Origin: Paraburkholderia fynbosensis
GTDB lineage: Bacteria > Pseudomonadota > Gammaproteobacteria > Burkholderiales > Burkholderiaceae
NCBI RefSeq assembly: GCF_902859935.1
Contig: NZ_CADIKI010000012.1
Location: 186,001-250,000, forward strand
Length of the DNA: 64,000 bases
Direction: 5' to 3'
Shown here: positions 44,941 through 52,310 of the stretch, piece after piece
Layout of the letters: each line of letters opens with the position of its first letter
Position numbering within the stretch: position 1 is the first letter of the stretch
The notes under the pieces: generated by a model
What the model saw: only the letters and a program-made list of their open reading frames with translations
What the model was told of the DNA's origin: nothing
Database searches by the model: none
Program-made: the position numbers and the translations under genes

Positions 44941-47595
44941 ATGAGAACCGCCACCGCCTACGGCGCTTTGCGGCACCGTATTCCGGGTTACACGCTGATC
45001 GCGGCCGCCGTTTTCCTGTTTGCCTCGCAAGCGTCGTGGGCGCAGGACATCGAGCCAGCGCCGCAGGACACCGCCGCCGCCCAAGACAGCGATCCGCCGG
45101 GACGCATTGCCCGACTGAACTACACTGCGGGCGCCGTGACCACGGAGCCCGCTGGCGCCACCGACTGGTCGTACGCGCAGATCAACCGTCCGCTCACCAC
45201 CGGCGACCAGCTCTGGAACGATCAGAACGCGCGCTCCGAGCTGCACATCGGCTCGACCGCAGTGCGCCTCGGGCAGTCCACCAGCCTCGACGTGCTCAAT
45301 CTCGACGACAACAGCGCGCAACTGAAAGTCGCCCAGGGCACGTTGTCGACCCGCGTGCGCGAACTGCCCCCGGGTTCGTCGTACGAGATCGATACGCCGA
45401 ACCTCGCGCTCGGCGTGAACGGCCCGGGCGACTACCGCGTCGACGTCGCACCTGACGGCAGCAGCACCACTGTCACGGTGCGCAGCGGCAGCGCGACCGT
45501 CTACGGCGACGGCGGCCAGGTGCCCGTCACAGCCGGCCGGCAGGTCCGCTTCACCGGCACCCGGCTGCAACAACTCGCCGACGACCAGGTACCCGGCCTC
45601 GACAACCTCGACCAGTGGGCAGTGAGCCGCGATGCCGCCGAAGACCGTTCGGTGTCGGCGCGCTACGTATCGCGCGATATCCCCGGCTATCAGGATCTCG
45701 ACGCCAACGGCACGTGGCGCGACAGCCCGCAATACGGCGAAGTGTGGGTGCCGCGCGCCACGCCCGCCGGCTGGGCGCCCTACCACGACGGCCACTGGAT
45801 CTGGCAGGCCCCGTGGGGCTGGACGTGGGTCGACGACCAGCCGTGGGGCTTCGCGCCGTATCACTACGGCCGCTGGGCCCAGGTCGACGATACGTGGGCA
45901 TGGGCGCCGGGTCCGGTCGAGCCCGACGCGCAGCCTGCCTACGCGCCGGCGTTGGTGGCGTTCGTCGGCGACGACGAGGGCGCGGGCGGCGTGGCCGACT
46001 GGGGCGTGAATCTGGCGATCGGCGGGGTCGTGGCGGCCGGCGTCGCTTGGTTTCCACTCGGCCCTGGCGAGCCGTGGCATCCGCATTGGCGCGGGCGCGA
46101 TCACTGGAGCCCCGGATACTACAACCGCGTCAACCGCACGACGATCGTCAACAACGACAAGCGCGACGTGGACGTCCACAACACGTACGTCAACTATCGC
46201 GCGCGCGGCGGCCTGACTGCGATTCCGGCGACGGCGTTCGTGCACGGCCAGCCGGTCGGACGAATCGCGCAAAAGGTCGACCCGCGCGACTGGCGCCATC
46301 CGCGGATCAACGCCGGCGGGCCGGGGATCGCGCCGGTACGGGAGAGTTTTGGGCCGGGTCAGCGCAATGCGAATTACCGGCCGCCGGCGGGCGTCGCGGC
46401 GCGGCCGGTGGTCGCGACGCGCAGTCCCGCGCTGCCCGCCGCTTATCACGACCGCCTCGCGCAGCGTTTCGCGCAAGGTGGTGGACGCGTGCCCGGCGGC
46501 GGCCAGCCTGTCGTCAGGACTTCTGTGCCGGCGCAGATGACCGCTGGCGCGAGCGCACTGCCGGTGCGCAACGTGCGGGTCGTGCAATCGCATATCGCGG
46601 GGAGGACGCCCGGTGCTGCGGCGGGTGCGCCGGTGCCTCGCGCGCCCGAGGGCGTGCCGCAGGTTGGACAGCGGCCGGGCGGTGCCGCTGCCGCGCTCCC
46701 GCGCGGGGCTGAGCCGCAAGCGCGTCCGGGGATGCCCCCGCAGATCGCCGACAATCAGCGTGTGCGGCAGGCGGGCGAGACGGGACATGCGTCGGCTGGC
46801 GTGCCGCGGCCACCGCAAGCGGGCGGCGGTAATCCGGAACGTTATCCGCAGCAGCGTGGTGGCATGCCGGATCAGGCTGTACGACAACCGGGCCTGAACA
46901 CGGGGCGCGAGCCGGTGTGGACGCACCCGCATACGCCGATGGCACTGCAGGCGCAGCAGCGTAGCGGTCCGCAAGGGCAGCCCGGACAGTTGAGCGTCGG
47001 GCAGCAACAGCCCGGCACGCAGGGCAATGCGAGGATGCAACCGCATGGCATGCCGCGTTCCGGGGAGAACCCGGCGATGCAGCAGCAAGGGCGTCAGCAG
47101 GGATTTCAGCCTTCGCCGCAGACGCAGGCGCCGGGCCAGGCTCAGCCGCAGGTGCCTCGGCCCACGCAGATTCAGGCGCAGCAGGCGCGTCAGGACTATC
47201 GTCCCGCGCAGGTGCCGCAGGCGGGAGCGCAAGCTCGGCCGCCGCAGATGCAGGCGCCGCGTGCCGAATCACCACCGCAGCAGATGCAGCAGTTCCGGGC
47301 CGAACCGCCGCGTCCTCAGCAAGTGCAGCAGCCGATTCCTGAGCCACGGTCGCAGCAGGTGCAGCAGCCGCGGCTCGAACCGCGGCCGCAGCAGATCCAG
47401 CAGCCACGTCCTGAACCGCGGCCACAACAGGTGCAGCAGCCGCGTCCCGAACCACGTCCGCAACAGGTGCAGCAGCCGCGTCCTGAACCACGTCCGCAGC
47501 AAATGCAGCAGCCGCGTCCCGAACCACGGCCGCAGCAGCAACACGCCGACCAGCATCCGGGCGGCGGCAATCGCGACGAGCATCACAAAGGCTGA
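44941..47595 (+). CDS. Large exported FecR/DUF6600-type protein with Gln/Pro repeats
   Basis: An 884-aa protein with a signal peptide (about residues 1-35, ending SQASWAQD). A FecR-like domain (about 50-215) follows, with the VDVAPDGSSTTVTVRSGSA motif. Next is a Trp/Tyr-rich repeat domain (about 240-340, for example YHDGHWIWQAPWGWTWVDDQ, PWGFAPYHYGRW, WAWAPGP) as in DUF6600 proteins. The rest is disordered and rich in Gly, Pro, Gln and Arg; residues 793-864 are six copies of a 12-residue unit. No membrane helix is seen after the signal. A GGAG motif before the ATG supports the start. The function is unknown, probably envelope or surface. Confidence 0.85.
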   Translation: MRTATAYGALRHRIPGYTLIAAAVFLFASQASWAQDIEPAPQDTAAAQDSDPPGRIARLNYTAGAVTTEPAGATDWSYAQINRPLTTGDQLWNDQNARSELHIGSTAVRLGQSTSLDVLNLDDNSAQLKVAQGTLSTRVRELPPGSSYEIDTPNLALGVNGPGDYRVDVAPDGSSTTVTVRSGSATVYGDGGQVPVTAGRQVRFTGTRLQQLADDQVPGLDNLDQWAVSRDAAEDRSVSARYVSRDIPGYQDLDANGTWRDSPQYGEVWVPRATPAGWAPYHDGHWIWQAPWGWTWVDDQPWGFAPYHYGRWAQVDDTWAWAPGPVEPDAQPAYAPALVAFVGDDEGAGGVADWGVNLAIGGVVAAGVAWFPLGPGEPWHPHWRGRDHWSPGYYNRVNRTTIVNNDKRDVDVHNTYVNYRARGGLTAIPATAFVHGQPVGRIAQKVDPRDWRHPRINAGGPGIAPVRESFGPGQRNANYRPPAGVAARPVVATRSPALPAAYHDRLAQRFAQGGGRVPGGGQPVVRTSVPAQMTAGASALPVRNVRVVQSHIAGRTPGAAAGAPVPRAPEGVPQVGQRPGGAAAALPRGAEPQARPGMPPQIADNQRVRQAGETGHASAGVPRPPQAGGGNPERYPQQRGGMPDQAVRQPGLNTGREPVWTHPHTPMALQAQQRSGPQGQPGQLSVGQQQPGTQGNARMQPHGMPRSGENPAMQQQGRQQGFQPSPQTQAPGQAQPQVPRPTQIQAQQARQDYRPAQVPQAGAQARPPQMQAPRAESPPQQMQQFRAEPPRPQQVQQPIPEPRSQQVQQPRLEPRPQQIQQPRPEPRPQQVQQPRPEPRPQQVQQPRPEPRPQQMQQPRPEPRPQQQHADQHPGGGNRDEHHKG
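47317..47532 (+). repeat. Six 36-bp tandem repeats coding for a Gln/Pro/Arg unit
   Basis: Each 36-bp unit encodes QQVQQPRPEPRP or a close variant; units four and five are identical at the protein level. All six keep frame. Such repeats change copy number by slippage, giving proteins of different length in different strains. Confidence 0.9.
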
Positions 47596-47660
47596 GCGCG
47601 GCCGCGCCCTGCTATTCCGTCGACGCTCAAACCGCGGCCGCCGGCATAAGCGCAAAAAAT

Positions 47661-47689
47661 AACCCCCGCGATTCACATCGCGGGGGTTT
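47661..47689. terminator. Bidirectional terminator between the FecR-like gene and thyA
   Basis: AACCCCCGCGA and TCGCGGGGGTT form an 11-bp stem with a 6-base loop. T-runs lie on both sides, the longer one on the thyA strand. Confidence 0.92.
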
Positions 47690-47722
47690 GACTACCGCCT
47701 GCCGAAACGACCGCCGACGCGC

Positions 47723-48694
47723 TCAAACTGCCATCGGCGCGGTCAACGGTTCATGATGCCGATAATCCACCAGCGAGAAATCCGCTGGCTCGACCTTCTC
47801 CAGCCATTCCGGCTCGTACACGCCGGTTTTCGCGTACTCCGGCACTCGGTCCGAGATCGCGAATGCCGGGCTCCCGTAAGGCTCGCGCGTGAGCTGCTGC
47901 TGCAGCATATCAAGCTGGTTCTCGTAGATATGCGCGTCGCCGATGAAATACGTAAACCAGCGCGGTGTATAACCCGTCAGGCGTCCGACCAGATGCAGCA
48001 ATGCCGCGCCCTCGGTCAGGTTGAACGGCGTACCGAGTCCAACGTCATTGCTGCGGATATAGAGGCACAGCGAGATTTCGCGGCGCGCGACGTTCGGCAG
48101 GAACTGATACAGCAAATGACAAGCCGGTAGCGCAATCTGATCCAGCACCGCCGGGTTCCACGCGTGAAACAGAATGCGCCGATCGGCGGGGTTCTGCATG
48201 ATCGTGTCCAGGCACTGGCGCAACTGGTCGATCGCCTTGTAAAGCAGCACCTTCGGCGCGCCGTTTTCCTCAAATTCGGTCACCACCTGGAAGCCGCGCG
48301 CGCTCGCATCGGCAAGCTGCGCGCTCGCGCCGGCATCGAGCACCTTGTACGCCGGCCACTGCCGCCACTGCACACCGTACACGTCGCCGAGATCGTCCGG
48401 GCCTTCGCGATACGGATTGGCGAGCCATTGGGGATTCTGGTTGGCGTTCGCATCCCACACCTTGCAGCCGAGCTCACGAAAATCCGCGGCGCTGCGCGAT
48501 GCGCGCAGAAACCCGATCAGTTCGCCCACCGCCGACTTGAACGCCAGCTTTTTCGTCGTGACGGCGGGAAAGCCCTGCTGGAGATCGAAGCGCAGCATCG
48601 CGCCCGGCATGCTGATGGTGCGGATGCCGGTGCGGTTCTCCTGCCACGTGCCTGTGTCGAGAATCGTGCGGACGAGGTCCAGGTATTGTTTCAT
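47723..48694 (-). CDS. thyA: Thymidylate synthase
   Basis: ThyA methylates dUMP to dTMP using methylene-tetrahydrofolate. The 323-aa protein has the active-site C192 in LPACHLLYQF, the RRILFHAWNP Arg region and YIGDAHIYENQLDM-like FIGDAHIYENQ near the C-terminus. It is longer than the E. coli form by an insert in the middle, as in other beta-proteobacteria. It normally sits next to folA; here a regulator-target pair lies between them. Confidence 0.95.
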   Translation of the reverse strand: MKQYLDLVRTILDTGTWQENRTGIRTISMPGAMLRFDLQQGFPAVTTKKLAFKSAVGELIGFLRASRSAADFRELGCKVWDANANQNPQWLANPYREGPDDLGDVYGVQWRQWPAYKVLDAGASAQLADASARGFQVVTEFEENGAPKVLLYKAIDQLRQCLDTIMQNPADRRILFHAWNPAVLDQIALPACHLLYQFLPNVARREISLCLYIRSNDVGLGTPFNLTEGAALLHLVGRLTGYTPRWFTYFIGDAHIYENQLDMLQQQLTREPYGSPAFAISDRVPEYAKTGVYEPEWLEKVEPADFSLVDYRHHEPLTAPMAV

Positions 48695-49057
48695 GCGGGT
48701 TCCTTCGACGAGGCGCAGTCACGGTCGACGCGCGCGCCTCGGGATTGAGCGGAAAACCGGATTTTAACAAGCACAGCTCGCCGACGCCTGTTCGCGATGT
48801 CGTCGCAGCGTGGAAATTGGGGAATGGCAAGCGGCGCGGGCCAAAAAGTCCGAGAGGGCGTTCCGCACGCGTGGGGCTCGCCGCCGAGGATGGCTGCGCG
48901 AGGGACAAGCTTTCACAAAGCACGTGGTTCCAGCACGGCGTGAGCACCGCCGAAACCCGGCCGAGCCCGGGCAAAGCCCGTCAGGGCCCGTTCCCAGCAG
49001 GCAAAGGCAACGCGGCAAAAGGCAAAGGGCGCCCGGAAAGCGGGCGCCCCGAAACCG
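48695..49057. other. thyA upstream gap
   Basis: A 363-bp stretch without a credible gene between thyA and the regulator gene. It must hold the thyA promoter. It has an AAAAA-rich patch and the regulator terminator at 49025-49051. No RNA gene or repeat is evident. Confidence 0.5.
49025..49051 (-). terminator. Terminator of the regulator gene
   Basis: On the minus strand two GGGCGCCC half-sites (each self-complementary) form an 8-bp stem, followed by CTTTGCCTTTT. It starts seven bases after the stop. Confidence 0.7.
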
Positions 49058-50452
49058 CTAAAGATGCGGCACCGACGCCGGCAAATCCCCATGGGGCGAG
49101 GACATCGGCTCGCCCTCCATATGACGCATGCCATGCGAGCACAGCAGCCGGTACAACGTCACGCGCGAAATGCCGAGTTCCTGCGCGGCGTCGCCGAGCC
49201 GCCCGCGATGGCGCAGCAGCGCCAACTCGATCGCCTGACGCTCCGCCGCCTCGCGCGCCTGGGCGAGCGACACCGGCACGATTTCGACGTACTCGGCCAG
49301 TTCGAGATCGCGCGCCGTGATCGCCCGGCCCTCCGACATCACGATGGCCCGCCGCACCCGGTTGATCAGTTCGCGCACATTGCCGGGCCAGCCATAGTTA
49401 TGCAGCGCCGCGATCGCGTCCGGCGCGAAGCCGCGCAGACGGCGGCTCGCATCCTTCTTGAACCGCTCCAGCATATGACGCGCCAGCAGTTCGATATCCT
49501 TGCCGCGCGCGCGCAGCGGGGGCTCGTCGATCTGCAGCACACATAGCCGATGATAGAGGTCGGAACGGAAACGCCCTTCGATCATCGCGGCGGTCATGTC
49601 GACGTGGGTCGCCGAAATGATGCGCACGTCTACGTCGATCGCGCCATGGCCGCCGAGGCGCTCGACCTTGCGCTCCTGCAGGAAGCGCAACAGGCTCGCC
49701 TGGCTTTCGAGCGGCAGATCGCCAATTTCGTCGAGAAAGAGCGTGCCGCCGTTGGCCGCTTCCACCCTCCCGATCTTGCGCTGATTGGCGCCGGTGAACG
49801 CCCCGCGTTCATAGCCGAATAGCTCCGATTGCAGCAGATGCGGCGGGATCGCGCCGCAGTTGATCGGCACGAAAGGCGCATTGCGCCGCGCCGAGCGTTC
49901 GTGAATCGCGACCGCCGTCAGCTCCTTGCCGGTGCCGGATTCGCCCGAGATGAACACCGGCGCGTCGGTCATCGCCACTTTGCGGATCGAACGGAACAGC
50001 GCGAGCATCGCGTCGCACGAGCCGACCATTTCGCCTTCGGCGCCTTGCGAGCCGTCGTTCGACGCCGGTTCGCCCAGCGTGATCATGCCGTAAGCGTGCC
50101 CGACCGAATCGACGATCCGGTCGCCCGCATAGGGCACGGTCACATAGTCGAAACAATAATCGCGCACGAGCCGGCGCAATGCGGCGTCCTGCAATTGGCC
50201 GGGCGTGGTGGCTGCCACCCAGCCGACGTTCGGCATGGTCAGGCAGGATTCGAAAGCGGTGATTTCGTGCGGCTGGAAATCGCTGGAGAGGTCGAGCAGC
50301 CCGCCCGCCGCCATCCCGCTGCGAACCGCCCGGCGCACATCGCGCGCCGATCCTACGACTTCGACATGCCAGCCGCGCTGATGAAACCTCGTATGCAGTT
50401 CCGCGCTCGGATCGCGTGAAACATAAATCAGTTGCCGCGTTGCGGATTCCAT
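49058..50452 (-). CDS. Sigma54-dependent, VpsR-like enhancer-binding regulator
   Basis: A 464-aa enhancer-binding protein. Residues 1-125 form a receiver-like domain resembling that of Vibrio VpsR (LRRLVRDYCFDYVTVPYAGD, then SVGHAYGM), with D54 in LLDLSSD aligned by eye with the VpsR acceptor Asp. The AAA+ domain has Walker A GESGTGK (170-176), GAFTGA (217-222) and Walker B GGTLFLDEIGD (235-245). A Fis-type helix-turn-helix (418-438) ends the fold. Unlike VpsR it keeps GAFTGA, so it should activate sigma54 RNA polymerase. The gene diverges from the exported protein at 50986. No cognate histidine kinase is adjacent; VpsR and the related Burkholderia BerB are c-di-GMP-responsive, so a second-messenger input is plausible but not shown. 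Confidence 0.88.
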   Translation of the reverse strand: MESATRQLIYVSRDPSAELHTRFHQRGWHVEVVGSARDVRRAVRSGMAAGGLLDLSSDFQPHEITAFESCLTMPNVGWVAATTPGQLQDAALRRLVRDYCFDYVTVPYAGDRIVDSVGHAYGMITLGEPASNDGSQGAEGEMVGSCDAMLALFRSIRKVAMTDAPVFISGESGTGKELTAVAIHERSARRNAPFVPINCGAIPPHLLQSELFGYERGAFTGANQRKIGRVEAANGGTLFLDEIGDLPLESQASLLRFLQERKVERLGGHGAIDVDVRIISATHVDMTAAMIEGRFRSDLYHRLCVLQIDEPPLRARGKDIELLARHMLERFKKDASRRLRGFAPDAIAALHNYGWPGNVRELINRVRRAIVMSEGRAITARDLELAEYVEIVPVSLAQAREAAERQAIELALLRHRGRLGDAAQELGISRVTLYRLLCSHGMRHMEGEPMSSPHGDLPASVPHL

Positions 50453-50850
50453 TATTCAGATCCTCTCGTCAACGAACGTTAAGGATGACGCACGCACCTG
50501 AACCGCAATTCAGACACGCTGACTCGTTCGGGATTCGCGAATAGCAAAACCCGAACGGCCATTCCATTCCGTGCGGACAGCTGATCCCCAAGAAAGCGGC
50601 GTGTGTGTGTTTGAGACGGCCCGTTATCGGCTTTTTTAAATCTGAAGCTGTTTTCGAGAGCTTACTATACGCGCGCCGCTTGGAAAACAATTATGCGAAT
50701 TTAATCCGGAACCTTTTACCAGCAAGGCCTGACAGCCCGCCACAGTTATTCAGCCGACGAATAAAACGAAGTGGAAGCGCTTTCCGCGGCGTTCTCGCTG
50801 AGAGGTTTCGTATCGTCCGGATTAACGAATTATAGGTATATTGTGCCGAC

Positions 50851-50890
50851 CGTTTCAGCGTTGAAACGTTTTTGTCCGGTTTTCATGAAA
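50851..50890. promoter_or_regulatory. Candidate enhancer sites (two palindromes)
   Basis: CGTTTCA-GCGT-TGAAACG (50851-50868) is a perfect 7-bp inverted repeat, and TTTCATGAAA (50881-50890) is a perfect 10-bp palindrome sharing the TTTCA/TGAAA half-site. They lie about 80-120 bases upstream of the predicted transcription start, the usual position for an enhancer-binding protein site. Confidence 0.6.
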
Positions 50891-50942
50891 GTTATTCCGA
50901 GGGTCGCAGTCACGTCCAGTCGTATCGGGCGATTGCGAGCGA

Positions 50943-50958
50943 TGGCATAGGTTTCGCT
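50943..50958 (+). promoter_or_regulatory. Sigma54 promoter (-24/-12) of the exported-protein gene
   Basis: TGGCATAGGTTTCGCT matches the -24/-12 consensus: TGGCA and GCT are present and the GG to GC spacing is exactly 10 bases. The start would be near 50970, just ahead of the ribosome-binding site AAGGAGAT at 50973-50980. Confidence 0.78.
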
Positions 50959-50985
50959 AAATGCTGTGCACCAAGGAGATACATC

Positions 50986-51444
50986 ATGCGAACCGCTTTG
51001 CGCACCGATCCAATCAGATTTGCACGGTGCGCCGCGAGCGCTCTGATCGCCTCGCCCGTCAACGTCCACGCTGGGACTGCTCAGCCGCAATTCGCCGCTG
51101 CCACTCACGTCCCGCGGGCCGGCACGGAACTCGACGCGACGTCATCGACTGACTGGACGACCGGTACAACCGCCGAATCCAGCCCGCTCGCCGCCAACAC
51201 GTCCGACGCCCCGGCCGACGCCGAATCCGTGAACGCTGTTTCACTCGACGACCGGATGCTCTCGCGACAACGCGGCGGCGCGGTCGGCATGGTGATGGTG
51301 GCCGCGACGCCACAGTTGCTACGCGTCAACAGCGGCGGCCGGGTGACGCTGTGGGACGAGATCGCGCCGCCATCGCCGCTGCCGATTCCGGTCGGCGCCG
51401 CGCGCTCGGCCCGAGGCGACGTCGCCACCTTCCGGAGAAAGTAG
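50986..51444 (+). CDS. Small exported-type protein controlled by sigma54
   Basis: A 152-aa protein of unknown family. The first 30 residues are basic then moderately hydrophobic (RFARCAASALIASPVNVHAG), a weak signal peptide. Residues 40-85 are Thr/Ser/Ala-rich and look disordered. Then comes LDDRMLSRQRGG (87-98), which resembles a double-glycine leader motif, followed by GMVMVAATPQLLRVNSGG and the aromatic/Pro stretch VTLWDEIAPPSPLPIPVG. The start at 50986 is fixed by AAGGAGAT upstream. It is the likely target of the divergent sigma54 regulator. Role unknown; secreted peptide, adhesion or polysaccharide accessory factor are all possible. Confidence 0.7.
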   Translation: MRTALRTDPIRFARCAASALIASPVNVHAGTAQPQFAAATHVPRAGTELDATSSTDWTTGTTAESSPLAANTSDAPADAESVNAVSLDDRMLSRQRGGAVGMVMVAATPQLLRVNSGGRVTLWDEIAPPSPLPIPVGAARSARGDVATFRRK

Positions 51445-51664
51445 CGGACAAGTTAACGACTGATGGGTCAGCACGGCTTGCGCGAACCGAGCGACGTCGA
51501 CGACAAGGCGGCCTTCGCCGCCGACGAGAGGGCGCGGCAATGACGCATCCGGTCGACGCGGCTGCGGGTGGCGAGCCGCGTACGCGCAGGTACGGGGAAC
51601 CGCTGGCCGGAGCGCGCCGGCGCGTCAGGTAGAATCGATCCGGTTACGTTCCCCTTTCCACTCG

Positions 51665-52165
51665 ATGACGACGCTCACCCTGATCGTCGCTCGCGCCAAC
51701 AACGGCGTGATCGGCCGCGACAACCAGTTGCCCTGGCGACTGCCCGAAGACCTCGCGTTCTTCAAACGCACCACGATGGGCGCGCCCATCATCATGGGCC
51801 GCAAGACGCATGAATCGATCGGCCGGCCGCTTCCGGGACGCCGCAACATCGTCGTGACGCGCGATGCGACGCGCCGCTTTCAGGGCTGCGACACCGCCAC
51901 GACGCTCGAGGACGCGTTGCGCCTAGCCGCTCAGGATCAGGCGCCGGAAGCGTTTCTGATCGGCGGCGCGCAGTTGTACACGGAAGGTTTGCGGCAGGCG
52001 GACAAGTTGATCATCACCGAGATTTCGGCGGACTTCGAAGGCGACGTCACGTTTGCCAAGCTCGACGATAACGAGTGGGAAGAAGTCGCGCACGAGACGC
52101 ATCGCGCAGATGCGCCGAACGACTTCGACTATGCGTTCGTCACGTATAAGCGCAAGCACGCCTGA
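51665..52165 (+). CDS. folA: Dihydrofolate reductase
   Basis: FolA regenerates tetrahydrofolate, which ThyA consumes. The 166-aa enzyme has the VARANNGVIGRDNQLPWRLP opening with the catalytic acid Glu/Asp position (PED), the GRKTHESIGRPLPGRRNIV cofactor motif and FLIGGAQLYTEGL. A TAGAAT element lies about 30 bases upstream. A shared terminator with pmbA follows. Confidence 0.95.
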   Translation: MTTLTLIVARANNGVIGRDNQLPWRLPEDLAFFKRTTMGAPIIMGRKTHESIGRPLPGRRNIVVTRDATRRFQGCDTATTLEDALRLAAQDQAPEAFLIGGAQLYTEGLRQADKLIITEISADFEGDVTFAKLDDNEWEEVAHETHRADAPNDFDYAFVTYKRKHA

Positions 52166-52230
52166 GATCGCACGGCCGCGAGTCCGAAGCGTCCGGCGCC
52201 TTTGCACTACACGTGCGGGGGCGGCTCCAT

Positions 52231-52269
52231 AAAAGACGCCACGCAAAACCTTGCGTGGCGTCTTTTTAT
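52231..52269. terminator. Bidirectional terminator between folA and pmbA
   Basis: AAAAGACGCCACGCAA and TTGCGTGGCGTCTTTT form a 16-bp stem with a small loop. Confidence 0.95.
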
Positions 52270-52310
52270 CGCGGTGGCCCCGGCGCAACGCGGCCAAACC
52301 CGGTGACCAC

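Larger units (their letters stand above)
50453..50985. promoter_or_regulatory. Divergent, AT-richer control region
   Basis: A 533-bp gap between the regulator and its divergent neighbour, clearly less GC-rich than the surrounding DNA. It contains a sigma54 promoter at 50943-50958, palindromes at 50851-50868 and 50881-50890, and AT-rich runs around 50690-50720 and 50820-50845. No gene is evident in it. Confidence 0.7.

Noticed and set aside
44899..47232. A 777-codon antisense frame across the FecR-like gene.
   Set aside because: It is composed of Arg/Leu/His shadow sequence; the plus-strand gene has a signal peptide, domains and a ribosome-binding site.
47317..47532. Regular 36-bp repeats as a CRISPR array.
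   Set aside because: The repeats are contiguous with no spacers, in frame within a gene, and no cas genes are near.
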